Assembly: GCA_016712985.1 (NCBI GenBank)
Contig: JADJQA010000007.1
Span: 62,001-126,000, forward strand
Direction of reading: 5' to 3'
Source of the DNA: Sulfuritalea sp.
Lineage (GTDB): Bacteria > Pseudomonadota > Gammaproteobacteria > Burkholderiales > Rhodocyclaceae
Length of the DNA: 64,000 nucleotides
Made by a program: the position numbers and the translations under genes. The notes under the pieces were generated by a model, which was not told the origin of the DNA, did no database searches, and was given only the letters and a program-made list of their open reading frames with translations. Position 1 is the stretch's first letter. Every line of letters starts with the position of its first letter. Below, one piece after another: positions 29,496 through 37,729 of this stretch.

Positions 29496-30059
29496 TCAAC
29501 GAGCGCGCGCGGAGATTTCCGGCCAAGCCTTTCTCAAATAATAGACCATCGACCACAGCGTGAGCAGGGCCGCAATCCAGAGCGACCAGGTGCCGAGAAG
29601 ATGGATGTTGAGCAGGCCGATTGGCGTGTTCCACAGCAGCATCGGAATCGCCGTCATCTGCGCAATGGTCTTCAGCTTGCCGATCAGCGACACCGCGACG
29701 CTCTTCGCCGCACCTATCTTCGCCATCCACTCGCGCAAGGCCGAGATCGCGATCTCGCGCCCGATGATGATGAAGGCCAGCATGGGATCGGCGCGATTCA
29801 ACTGCACCAGCATGACCAGCGCAGCGGCCACCATCAGCTTGTCCGCCACCGGATCGAGGAAGGCTCCGAAGGCCGAGGTCTGGTTCAGCTTCCGCGCCAG
29901 CCAGCCGTCGACCCAGTCGGTGACCGCGGCGACCAGAAAGGCCGCGGTGGCGACGAAGTTCTGCGCGATGTCGGTCAGCGGCAGATAAAACACTCCCACC
30001 ACCACAGGTATCAGGAGAATGCGCGCCCAGGTCAGCAGGTTTGGAATGTTCAGCGGCAT
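29496..30059 (-). CDS. pgsA: CDP-diacylglycerol-glycerol-3-phosphate 3-phosphatidyltransferase
   Basis: It makes phosphatidylglycerophosphate, the committed step to phosphatidylglycerol and cardiolipin, in the inner membrane. The product of 187 residues has the CDP-alcohol phosphotransferase signature DWVDGWLARKLNQTSAFGAFLDPVADK (DGxxAR...GxxxDxxxD) at about residues 47-73 and several hydrophobic helices. I choose the ATG at 30059 (MPLNIPNLLT), because the longer upstream frame is uvrC sequence read in another register. Only one base separates the uvrC stop from this start, so translational coupling is likely. Length and order with uvrC and the two tRNAs match the family. Confidence 0.95.
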   Translation of the reverse strand: MPLNIPNLLTWARILLIPVVVGVFYLPLTDIAQNFVATAAFLVAAVTDWVDGWLARKLNQTSAFGAFLDPVADKLMVAAALVMLVQLNRADPMLAFIIIGREIAISALREWMAKIGAAKSVAVSLIGKLKTIAQMTAIPMLLWNTPIGLLNIHLLGTWSLWIAALLTLWSMVYYLRKAWPEISARAR

Positions 30060-30060
30060 G

Positions 30061-31911
30061 TCATCGCAAAGTCTTGTGGATTTCTTCCGCCAGTCGCCGC
30101 GAGATGCCATCGACGCGACACAGGTCTTCGATCGTCGCCGCCTTGACCCCGTCGAAGCCGCCAAACTGCGCCAGCAGCTTCTTGCGTCTGGCCGGCCCGA
30201 CGCCCACGACATCTTCGAGCTTCGAGCGTCCGCGCGCCTTCTCACGGCGCGCCCGGTGACCGACGATGGCGAAGCGATGCGCTTCGTCGCGGATTTCCTG
30301 TATCAGGTGGAAGCCCGGATGGTCCATGCCCAATTGTAGCGGCATGCTGCGCCCATGGACGAAGAGTGTTTCGAGGCCCGGCTTCCTGTCCTCGCCCTTG
30401 GCCACACCGATGCTGGCCAGATGGTCCAGCCCCAGTTCTGCAAACACCTCGCGCGCCACACCATGCTGGCCCTTGCCGCCATCGATCAGCACCAGGTCGG
30501 GCGCCACGGTCTCGCCCGTGGCGACTTTCTCGTAGCGCCGCGTCAGGGCCTGGCGCATCGCCGCGTAGTCGTCGCCCGGCTGGATGCCTTCGATGTTGAA
30601 GCGGCGGTAATCGCTCTTATTCATCGCGCCATCGACGCAGACCACGCAGGACGCCACCGTGCCTTCGCCCATCGTGTGGCTAATGTCGAAGCATTCGATG
30701 CGACGCGGCGGCTCGGGCAGATCCAGCGCCTCCTGGAGGGCAACGAGACGTCCACTACTGCGGGTCTTGGCCTGCCAGCGAGCCTGTACCGCGAGGCGCG
30801 CATTGGTCAGCGCCATCTCGACCCAAGCGCGTTCCATCTCGCTTTTCGGTGGGCCGGCATGCACGCCTGGCACCAGGTCCTCGATCGGCCAGGCGCTCAG
30901 GATCACCCGGCCGGGCGCCGGCTGCACCGCATAGTGCTGGGCGATGAAGGCCGCCAGCCCCTCGGCGGCCTCCGCCTCGGGCGCGGCCTGGGGGAAGTAG
31001 GCCCGATCCCCCAGATGCAGGCCGCCGCGCACCATCGCCAAATCGACGCACAGGCTGCCGCGCTCGACCACTGCGGCGATGATGTCGACATCGGCGTCCG
31101 TGGTCGAACTGACGTATTGGCGATGCAGCACGGCCTGCAGCGCCCGGATCTGGTCGCGCAGGCTGGCGGCTTCCTCGAAGCGCAGCCCGGTTGCGGCGGC
31201 CTCCATCCGCCCGGTCAGGCCCTCGATCACCTCGGAGTGTCGGCCGCGCAGGAACAGTTCGGCCAGGCGCACATCGGCTGCATAGTCCTGCTTTGAAACC
31301 AGACCCACGCAGGGCGCCTTGCAGCGCTTGATCTGGTGCATCAGGCAAGGCCGCGAGCGATGCGCGAAGACCGCCTCTTCGCAGGTGCGCAGCAGAAAAC
31401 TTTTCTGGATCAGTTGAATGCTCTCGCGCACCGCCAGGCCATTGGGGAAAGGCCCGAAGTACTGCGACTTCCTTTCAAAGCTGCCGCGATGGTAGAACAA
31501 TCGCGGAAACTCGCCGCCGCCGTCTTTGCCACCGAGTCCGATGTAGGGGTAGGACTTGTCGTCGCGAAACAGGATGTTGTATTTCGGCGCCAGCTTCTTG
31601 ATCAGGGTGTTTTCGAGAATCAGCGCCTCCGTCTCGGAGCGCGTCGCCGTTGCTTCCATGGCCGCTACCTGCTGCAGCATCAGCGCGATCCGCGGGCTGT
31701 GGCCCGACTTGTTGAAGTAGGAGGCGACACGTTTCTTCAGGTTCTTCGCCTTGCCGACGTACAACACGCAGGCCTTCGCATCGAGCATGCGATAGACTCC
31801 CGGCGCCTCGGTCAGCGAGGCGAGAAACTCCCGGCTGTCGAAGGCGCCGACGGCAGCACTGCGCGCGCCGGCGTCAGGCGAGTTCGGCACGGATGCTGCG
31901 GAAGACATCAT
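30061..31911 (-). CDS. uvrC: Excinuclease ABC subunit C
   Basis: It is the nuclease subunit of nucleotide excision repair, cutting on both sides of a lesion after UvrAB loading. Domains in the 616 residues: an N-terminal GIY-YIG nuclease (PGVYRMLD...VLYVGKAKNLKKRVASYF, about 38-68), a UVR motif around 230-250 (LRFEEAASLRDQI) that binds UvrB, the RNase H-like nuclease domain with ECFDISH and DLVLIDGGKGQ, and C-terminal helix-hairpin-helix repeats (VVGVGPARRKKLL, VDGISRRLAEEIH). The start overlaps the end of the glycosylase gene by 38 bases; a start one codon later (31908) is equally possible. Confidence 0.96.
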   Translation of the reverse strand: MMSSAASVPNSPDAGARSAAVGAFDSREFLASLTEAPGVYRMLDAKACVLYVGKAKNLKKRVASYFNKSGHSPRIALMLQQVAAMEATATRSETEALILENTLIKKLAPKYNILFRDDKSYPYIGLGGKDGGGEFPRLFYHRGSFERKSQYFGPFPNGLAVRESIQLIQKSFLLRTCEEAVFAHRSRPCLMHQIKRCKAPCVGLVSKQDYAADVRLAELFLRGRHSEVIEGLTGRMEAAATGLRFEEAASLRDQIRALQAVLHRQYVSSTTDADVDIIAAVVERGSLCVDLAMVRGGLHLGDRAYFPQAAPEAEAAEGLAAFIAQHYAVQPAPGRVILSAWPIEDLVPGVHAGPPKSEMERAWVEMALTNARLAVQARWQAKTRSSGRLVALQEALDLPEPPRRIECFDISHTMGEGTVASCVVCVDGAMNKSDYRRFNIEGIQPGDDYAAMRQALTRRYEKVATGETVAPDLVLIDGGKGQHGVAREVFAELGLDHLASIGVAKGEDRKPGLETLFVHGRSMPLQLGMDHPGFHLIQEIRDEAHRFAIVGHRARREKARGRSKLEDVVGVGPARRKKLLAQFGGFDGVKAATIEDLCRVDGISRRLAEEIHKTLR

Positions 31912-32527
31912 GGAAGTCGGCGCTGGTGAGACGGCGAGTTTGGGTGTTGTAACGGCTGCAATGGTAGCTGTCGATCAGGACGCGGCCACCCGAGCCCGCC
32001 GGCGCCAAGTCATGAGGTGGCAGGACGTGGCGCGCCGCGTGGGCAAAGGCCAGCGCGGACTGCCTGAGGCCCAGCGCCATCAGCACCGCCTTGTGCGCCA
32101 CCAGCCCCAGCGCGAGAATCACTCGCAGTTCAGGTGCGGCGACGAACTCATCCGCCAGGTAAGGATTGCAAGTTCTGATCTCGGTCGGCTCCGGCTTGTT
32201 CGCCGGTGGTAGGCATTTCACCGCATTGGTGATGCGGCAATCCAGTAAACGCAGATCGTCGTCGGCCGCACGCGATACCGGTTTCGAGCCAAAACCGAAG
32301 GCGTGAAGCGTTTCATACAGCAGGATGCCGGCAAAATCACCCGTAAAGGGCCGCCCGGTACGATTGGCACCATGCATGCCGGGGGCCAGGCCGACGATCA
32401 GCAGCCGCGCTCGCGGATCGCCGAAGGGCAACACCGGGCGGGCGTGGTAGTCCGGCCTGCGGCTGCGCACCTCGGCCAGAAATCCAGCGAGGCGCGGGCA
32501 CTCGGTGCAGCTAAGAAGTGCGTTCAT
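31874..32527 (-). CDS. Uracil-DNA glycosylase, family 5 (UDGb) type
   Basis: It probably removes uracil or other deaminated bases from DNA at the start of base excision repair. The motif GLAPGMHGANRTGRPFTGDFAG fits the family 5 active-site loop, and SYHCSRYNTQTRRLT fits the second motif, which is usually HPSxxN. Cysteines in TECPRL, AVKCLPP and RTCNPYL fit a 4Fe-4S site, with a further ligand likely in the second motif (YHCS). I choose the ATG at 32527 (MNALLSCTECP), because upstream starts at 32551 and 32566 would run into the divergent earP start. The 3' end overlaps uvrC, so the two repair genes are probably co-transcribed. Confidence 0.88.
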   Translation of the reverse strand: MNALLSCTECPRLAGFLAEVRSRRPDYHARPVLPFGDPRARLLIVGLAPGMHGANRTGRPFTGDFAGILLYETLHAFGFGSKPVSRAADDDLRLLDCRITNAVKCLPPANKPEPTEIRTCNPYLADEFVAAPELRVILALGLVAHKAVLMALGLRQSALAFAHAARHVLPPHDLAPAGSGGRVLIDSYHCSRYNTQTRRLTSADFHDVFRSIRAELA

Positions 32528-32549
32528 TAGGCTAGGATACCGCCTCGCC

Positions 32550-33626
32550 ATGATCAGCAAACCCATTCAATGCGACATTTTCTGCGTGGTCGTCGACAAC
32601 TACGGCGACGCGGGTGTCTGCTGGCGGCTGGCATGCCAGTTGGCCGGCGAACATGGCTGGCGGGTACGGCTGTGGATTGACGATCCGGCGCCCTTGCGGC
32701 AGCTCGCGCCGGACCACGCCGCCGGCCCGGTCGAGGTGAGGGTTTGGCCCGAATCATGGCCCCACCCGTGGCCGGTTGCCGAAACCGCGGATGTGGTCAT
32801 CGAAGCCTTCGCCTGCCCCCTGCCGCCGGACTACGTCGAGACCATGGCAAGGCGCGCCCAAGCCCCTGTCTGGCTCAACCTGGAATACCTCTCCGCCGAA
32901 GATTGGGTCGCCGGCTGCCACGCCCTGAGGTCCCCGCATCCGCGCCTGCCGCTGGTCAAACACTTCTTCTTTCCCGGCTTTGGCGAGACGACCGGCGGAC
33001 TGCTGCGCGAGCGCAACTACGACGAGCGACTCACGGCCTTTAGCGAATCGAGTTTCCGCAACGAATTCGGTATCCCGCCAAAGGCAGAGGACGATCTGAC
33101 AATTTCGCTGTTCAGTTACACAAACCCGGCACTGCCCGAACTGATGCGCGCCTGGGCCGCCTGGGCGACCCCGCAGCGACCGATTCGCGTGCTGAGGCCG
33201 GGCAGCATGGAAGCGGCACCCGCGAGGGAAAATCCGACGGGCAGCTTCAGCCTCCATTCCCTGCCCTTCCTGCCCCAGGCTCGTTACGACGAGCTGCTCT
33301 GGACCTGTGATCTGAATTTCGTTCGTGGCGAGGATTCCTTTGTCCGCGCCCAGTGGGCAGCCAAGCCCTTCGTCTGGCAGATCTACCCGCAGGCCGAGAA
33401 CGCGCATCGGGCCAAGCTCGATGCCTTCCTGTACATCCATCCGGCCGGACCGCAGTTAGCGGCCTTCTGGCAAGCATGGAACGGTCAGGGCACCCTCGAC
33501 TGGCCCGATTTCGCCGCCAGCCTGTCTGGCCTGAAAGCGCCGATGCGGCAATGGGCTAAGACGCTCGCCGCCCGCCCCGATCTCGCCGGCAAGCTTGTGC
33601 AGTTCTGCCTTGAGCGGCTAAAATAG
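32550..33626 (+). CDS. earP: EF-P arginine rhamnosyltransferase
   Basis: It transfers rhamnose from dTDP-L-rhamnose to Arg32 of elongation factor P in the cytoplasm. The 358-residue GT-B-like protein has the N-terminal signature DNYGDAGVCWRLA (Asp16 and Asp20 correspond to essential aspartates of characterised EarP). It also has LNLEYLSAEDW, SPHPRLPLVKHFFFPGF with TGGLLRE, and the C-terminal nucleotide-sugar site NFVRGEDSFVRAQWAAKPFVWQIYPQ, which contains the conserved Glu. The start at 32550 (MISKPIQCD) lies back to back with the glycosylase gene. It precedes efp by 34 bases, the expected partner. Confidence 0.96.
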   Translation: MISKPIQCDIFCVVVDNYGDAGVCWRLACQLAGEHGWRVRLWIDDPAPLRQLAPDHAAGPVEVRVWPESWPHPWPVAETADVVIEAFACPLPPDYVETMARRAQAPVWLNLEYLSAEDWVAGCHALRSPHPRLPLVKHFFFPGFGETTGGLLRERNYDERLTAFSESSFRNEFGIPPKAEDDLTISLFSYTNPALPELMRAWAAWATPQRPIRVLRPGSMEAAPARENPTGSFSLHSLPFLPQARYDELLWTCDLNFVRGEDSFVRAQWAAKPFVWQIYPQAENAHRAKLDAFLYIHPAGPQLAAFWQAWNGQGTLDWPDFAASLSGLKAPMRQWAKTLAARPDLAGKLVQFCLERLK

Positions 33627-33660
33627 CGGGCTACAAAAATCACCCGCAGGAAGTACATCC

Positions 33661-34218
33661 ATGAAAATCGCCCAGGAACTCCGCGCCGGCAACGTCGTGA
33701 TGGTCGGCAACGATCCCCTCGTCGTGCAAAAGGCCGAATACAACAAGGGCGGCCGCAGTTCCGCGGTCGTCAAGTTCAAGTTCAAGAATCTGCTGACGGG
33801 TGCCGCTTCGGAGTCCATCTACAAAGCCGACGACAAGTTCGAGCAGGTGGTGCCCGAGCGCAAGGAATGCACCTATTCCTACTATGCCGATCCGATGTAC
33901 GTGTTCATGGACGCCGAGTACAACCAGTACGAGGTCGAAGGCGAAAACATGAGCGACGCAGTGAATTACATCGAGGACGGCATGCCCGTCGAAGTGATTT
34001 TCTACGACGGAAAGGCGATTTCGGTCGAAATGCCCAACAGCGTCGTGCGCGAAGTGATCTACACCGAGCCCGCCGTCAAGGGCGACACCTCCGGCAAGGT
34101 CATGAAACCGGCCAAGATCAGCACCGGCATGGAACTCCCCGTGCCGCTGTTCGTCGAGATCGGCAACAAGATCGAAATCGACACGCGTACCGGCGAGTAT
34201 CGCAACCGGGTCAAGTAA
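33661..34218 (+). CDS. efp: Elongation factor P (EarP-modified type)
   Basis: It helps the ribosome through consecutive prolines. The 185-residue three-domain protein has YNKGGRSSAVVKFKFKN around residue 32. The tip residue is Arg32 rather than the Lys34 used by the EpmA/EpmB system, which agrees with the earP gene immediately upstream. A GGAAG sequence eight bases before the ATG is a fair ribosome binding site. The gene is followed by a strong intrinsic terminator. Confidence 0.97.
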   Translation: MKIAQELRAGNVVMVGNDPLVVQKAEYNKGGRSSAVVKFKFKNLLTGAASESIYKADDKFEQVVPERKECTYSYYADPMYVFMDAEYNQYEVEGENMSDAVNYIEDGMPVEVIFYDGKAISVEMPNSVVREVIYTEPAVKGDTSGKVMKPAKISTGMELPVPLFVEIGNKIEIDTRTGEYRNRVK

Positions 34219-34244
34219 GCGCGGTTCGCGCGCGAACCGCGAAG

Positions 34245-34276
34245 CAACGGGCAGCCCAGGCTGCCCGTTGTTGTTT
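34245..34276 (+). terminator. Intrinsic terminator of earP-efp
   Basis: A perfect 12-bp stem (CAACGGGCAGCC and GGCTGCCCGTTG, two unpaired bases between) is followed by TTGTTT, 27 bases after the efp stop. Just before it, 34221-34240 is a second palindrome (GCGGTTCGCG/CGCGAACCGC). Confidence 0.8.
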
Positions 34277-34289
34277 CAGGACAACACGC

Positions 34290-34360
34290 CGTCATTCTCG
34301 CGAAAGCGGGAATCCAGTGCGTCGTTGAAGGCATGGGTTCCGGCCTTCGCCGGAATGACG
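34290..34360. repeat. REP-like palindromic repeat
   Basis: The element starts with CGTCATTC and ends with GAATGACG, with internal short hairpins (TCTCGCGAAAGCGGGAA and TTCCGGCCTTCGCCGGAA). This is the familiar intergenic palindrome type dispersed in many proteobacterial genomes. It lies in the space between the convergent efp and amidohydrolase genes. Confidence 0.7.
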
Positions 34361-34373
34361 TCTTGAGACTTCC

Positions 34374-35534
34374 CTACGCCAGCGCCCGCTCCGCCAGCCG
34401 CACCCAGTAGCGGATGCCGGTGGCGATGATCGCGTCGTTGAAGTCGTAGTGCGGGCTGTGCAGCATGCAGCCGCCCTCGCCCGGACCATTGCCCAGCCAG
34501 ACATAGCAGGCTGGCACCACCTTGGCCATGTAGGCAAAATCCTCGGCGCCCATGCTCGGCGGCAGGTTCGTCAGGACATGGGCGTCGCCCGCCACATGGC
34601 ACGCCACTTCGCGCGCGATGAAGCTGGGCTCCGGCGCGTTGACGGTCGGCGGATAACCGCGCTCATGGCGCAGATCGATGCTCACGCCGTAGGTGGCCTC
34701 GATACCGGTGCAGACGCGGCGCAAGCCTGCCTCCAGCGCATCCTGCAATTCAGCATTGAGCGTGCGCACCGTGCCGCCGAGTTGCGCTGTCTCGGGCAAC
34801 ACGTTGTCGGCAAAACCGGCATGAAAGCGGGTGACGCTGACCACGGCCGCGGCCAGCGGATCGGTGTTGCGCGATACCAGGGATTGCAGGGCCTGCACCA
34901 GCGCGCTGCCGGCCAGCACCACATCCACCGCCTGATGCGGCATCGCGGCATGGCCACCGCGTCCGGTGATGCCGATATCGAAGCGATCGGTGCCTGCCAT
35001 TACCGGCCCCTCGGTGACGCCGATGGTGCCGGCCGGCATGCCCGGCCAGTTATGCAGGCCGAACACCATGTCCATCGGAAAGCGCTCGAACAAACCCTCT
35101 TCGACCATCACACGGCCGCCGCCCTCGTGCTCTTCCGCCGGCTGAAAAATGAAATACACCGTGCCGTCGAAATGACGCAGCTTGCACAGCGCCTCGGCCG
35201 CGCCCAGCAGCATCGCCGTATGGCCATCGTGGCCGCAGGCGTGCATCCTGCCCTGGTACGTCGAATGGTGCGGGAAGGTATTCAGTTCCGCGAGCGGCAG
35301 CGCATCCATATCGGCCCGCAGGCCGATCGCGCGCTTGCCGGTGCCCAGCGAGAGCTTCGCCACCACCCCGGTACGGGCAATCCCGCGATGAACTTCGAGG
35401 CCCAGGCCGTCGAGATAGTCGGCCACCTTGGCGGAGGTGCGATGCTCGTCAAAGGCCAGCTCGGGATGGGCGTGTAAATCGCGGCGCAGCGCGGCGATCT
35501 TGGGGGTCAGGGTTGGCAGCAGGTCGTTGATCAT
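34374..35534 (-). CDS. M20 family amidohydrolase (hippurate hydrolase-like)
   Basis: It is predicted to hydrolyse N-acyl amino acids such as hippurate, releasing an acid and an amino acid; the true substrate is unknown. Visible M20D features are RRDLHAHPELAFDE, LRADMDALPL, the metal-binding HACGHDGHTAMLLGAA, the catalytic FQPAEE pair, GRGGHAAMPH in the dimerisation lid, and SMGAEDFAYM. I choose the ATG at 35534 (MINDLLPTL), giving 386 residues, the usual length. An ATG at 35561 would add nine residues and neither has a clear ribosome binding site. It stands alone, divergent from dinB. Confidence 0.88.
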   Translation of the reverse strand: MINDLLPTLTPKIAALRRDLHAHPELAFDEHRTSAKVADYLDGLGLEVHRGIARTGVVAKLSLGTGKRAIGLRADMDALPLAELNTFPHHSTYQGRMHACGHDGHTAMLLGAAEALCKLRHFDGTVYFIFQPAEEHEGGGRVMVEEGLFERFPMDMVFGLHNWPGMPAGTIGVTEGPVMAGTDRFDIGITGRGGHAAMPHQAVDVVLAGSALVQALQSLVSRNTDPLAAAVVSVTRFHAGFADNVLPETAQLGGTVRTLNAELQDALEAGLRRVCTGIEATYGVSIDLRHERGYPPTVNAPEPSFIAREVACHVAGDAHVLTNLPPSMGAEDFAYMAKVVPACYVWLGNGPGEGGCMLHSPHYDFNDAIIATGIRYWVRLAERALA

Positions 35535-35704
35535 GGCAGAGTCCAAAGTCGGTTGCGGCATTTCAGCTTGTGGCAATCCTAGCCCAAACCGGTGCGTCGA
35601 TAGCGGGTCATTTGCAGATTTTGGTTGCGGCCGCTGCGCTTAACGCCTGTGTCCGCGAACGATACCGTCTGCGGTTTCCCCTGGGGGCACAAAGCCGGCG
35701 TTAT

Positions 35705-35728
35705 GTCCCCGGCGTTCTCGCCGGGGAC
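35705..35728. repeat. GC-rich hairpin upstream of dinB
   Basis: A perfect 10-bp inverted repeat (GTCCCCGGCG, loop TTCT, CGCCGGGGAC) lies 54 bases before the dinB start. There is no T-run, so I take it as an intergenic palindrome rather than a terminator. I find no LexA-box-like sequence in this gap. Confidence 0.55.
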
Positions 35729-35782
35729 GGTATCCAGGGATTGCCTCCATCGAAACTGCGTTTCCGGTATCTTCGTTGTTCG

Positions 35783-36985
35783 ATGGACACGCCCCCTCGC
35801 CGCATCGCGCACCTGGACATGGACGCCTTCTACGCGTCGGTCGAACTGCTGCGCTACCCCGAGTTGCGCGGCCTGCCCGTGGTGATCGGCGGGCGCGGCA
35901 TTCACCAGCCCGAACTGCTGGCCGACGGCAGCCGTCGCTTCGCCCGCCTGCGTGACTACGTCGGGCGCGGCGTCATCACCACCTCGACCTACGAGGCGCG
36001 GGCGCTGGGCGTGTTCTCCGGCATGGGCGTGATGAAGGCGGCGCAACTCGCCCCGGACGCGTTCCTGCTGCCGGTCGACTTCGACGCCTATCGCCATTAC
36101 TCGCGGCGGTTCAAGGCCGCCGTGGCGACGATCGCGCCGCAGATCGAGGACCGCGGCATCGACGAAATCTACATCGACCTGACCAATCTGCCCGGCGAAA
36201 CCCTGGCCCTCGCGCAACGCATCAAGCAGGTGGTGAAGGACGCCACCGGGCTTTCCTGCTCGATCGGCGTCAGTCCCAACAAGCTGCTGTCGAAGATCTG
36301 CTCGGACCTGGAAAAGCCGAATGGCCTGACGCTGCTGGGTCTTGACGACATTGCGTCGCGCATCTGGCCGCTGCCGGTGCGCAAGATCAACGGCATCGGC
36401 CCCAAGGCCGGCGAAAAGCTCGCGGCGCTGGGCATTGCCACCATTGCCGAGCTGGCGAGCGCCGAGCCGGAGTTGCTGCAAACCCACTTCGGTCGCAGCT
36501 ACGCCGAATGGCTGCATGCGGCGTCCCACGGCATCGACGAGCGCCAGGTCGTGACAAGCTCGGAGCCCAAGTCGATCAGCCGCGAAACCACCTTCGAGCG
36601 CGACCTTCACCCGCGCCGCGACCGCGCCGCGCTATCCGAGGTATTCACCGCGCTGTGCACCCGCGTCGCCGCTGACCTCCAGCGCAAGGGCTACCTCGGC
36701 CGCACCATCGGCATCAAGCTGCGCTTCGAGGATTTCCATACGGTGACGCGCGACCTGACGCTGCCCAGCCCCACGGCCGACCCCGCGATCATCCGCCGAG
36801 CGGCCGGCGAATGCCTGCGCCGCGTGCCGCTGGAGCAGAAGCTGCGCCTGCTTGGCGTGCGCGCCAGCGCGCTGTCGTCGAGCAGCGCGGCGCAGGAAGT
36901 TCGCGAGTCGGAACAGGGGGAACTGCCGCTCGGCTCACCGGTTGCACTTGAAAGTCCTGGTCAAAGCCGCCCACGTTCGCGCTGA
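35783..36985 (+). CDS. dinB: DNA polymerase IV (Y-family translesion polymerase)
   Basis: It is an error-prone polymerase that bypasses DNA lesions. The 400 residues contain the palm motif AHLDMDAFYASVE with its metal-binding Asp and aromatic steric gate, STYEARALGVFSGM, the second catalytic motif GIDEIYIDL, SCSIGVSPNKLLSKI, helix-hairpin-helix INGIGPKAGEKLAALGI, and the little-finger domain with SISRETTFERDL. Compared with E. coli Pol IV it has a short insertion after the first motif (residues about 37-60, QPELLADGSRRFARL). The C-terminus carries a beta-clamp-like QGELPLG. The ATG at 35783 starts the conserved sequence but lacks an obvious ribosome binding site. Confidence 0.93.
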   Translation: MDTPPRRIAHLDMDAFYASVELLRYPELRGLPVVIGGRGIHQPELLADGSRRFARLRDYVGRGVITTSTYEARALGVFSGMGVMKAAQLAPDAFLLPVDFDAYRHYSRRFKAAVATIAPQIEDRGIDEIYIDLTNLPGETLALAQRIKQVVKDATGLSCSIGVSPNKLLSKICSDLEKPNGLTLLGLDDIASRIWPLPVRKINGIGPKAGEKLAALGIATIAELASAEPELLQTHFGRSYAEWLHAASHGIDERQVVTSSEPKSISRETTFERDLHPRRDRAALSEVFTALCTRVAADLQRKGYLGRTIGIKLRFEDFHTVTRDLTLPSPTADPAIIRRAAGECLRRVPLEQKLRLLGVRASALSSSSAAQEVRESEQGELPLGSPVALESPGQSRPRSR

Positions 36986-37223
36986 TGACGGCCCGCGAGG
37001 CGGAATTCCCGCGTGCAATGACGACCGGCAAGGGCTTGGCACCCTTCATCGGCTTTGCCGATGAGCGCGACGAAGCGGGATTTTTTTCCGTACGATGCGG
37101 TGCGTGTCGATTCCGTGACAAAGGCTGCGTAGTTTTTTGCCGGCGGGGGCTTCCTGGCTCAAATGCCCCAGCAAATGGGTGCACAATCATCTCCTTTGGA
37201 TTCCAACACGCACGAGGAAGATC

Positions 37224-37640
37224 ATGGGTTTGGAATGGCGACCGCAGTTGAGCGTTGGCAATGACGTAATCGACACTGATCACAAACACCTGATCGGGAT
37301 CATCAATCGGGTTGAGGACAGCCTCGCGGCAAAGGACTTCGAGGGCCTGAACAATGCTCTAGTCAGCCTTTCCCGCTATTCCCGAACGCATTTTGCCGCT
37401 GAGGAGACGATCGCCCGTGCCGTCGGTTATGCGCATGTTTCCCGCTTGCACGAGTCTCACCTGGCCTTGCTCGAAAAACTGGACCAGATGAGACAGGATC
37501 TCGTTCAGGAATGGTCTCCGGCAATGGTTGACAGCTTCACGAGTTTGTTGCGCGACTGGCTGGTCAATCATGTCATAAAGGAAGACTTGCTAATGAAGCC
37601 GTTCCTGACCAAATGGTCACCAGAGTTCGACCCCAGATAA
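37224..37640 (+). CDS. Bacteriohemerythrin
   Basis: It is a di-iron oxygen-binding protein of 138 residues in the cytoplasm. The iron ligands are visible in order: DTDHKHLIGIINRVED, HFAAEE, LHESHLALLEKL and WLVNHVIKEDLLMKPF. The ATG at 37224 is preceded by GAGGAAG, and the protein begins with the usual MGLEWRPQLSVGNDVID. It is a single-domain form. Its role (oxygen storage, sensing or delivery) cannot be read from the sequence. It is convergent with the acyl-CoA dehydrogenase gene. Confidence 0.93.
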   Translation: MGLEWRPQLSVGNDVIDTDHKHLIGIINRVEDSLAAKDFEGLNNALVSLSRYSRTHFAAEETIARAVGYAHVSRLHESHLALLEKLDQMRQDLVQEWSPAMVDSFTSLLRDWLVNHVIKEDLLMKPFLTKWSPEFDPR

Positions 37641-37644
37641 GTGC

Positions 37645-37671
37645 CCGTTGCCATTTGCGCCCCGGCAACGG
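37645..37671. terminator. Possible bidirectional terminator hairpin
   Basis: CCGTTGCC and GGCAACGG form an 8-bp stem around an 11-base loop in the gap between the convergent hemerythrin and acyl-CoA dehydrogenase genes. No T-run follows on either side, so the call is tentative. Confidence 0.35.
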
Positions 37672-37729
37672 TCCGCCTTGCGCGCGTCGCCGGGATGTGA
37701 CGCGCCGACCCGGCCAAGGCAATCGGCGA

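Noticed and set aside
35577..35782. LexA-controlled promoter for dinB
   Set aside because: I found no CTG-N10-CAG palindrome in the gap.
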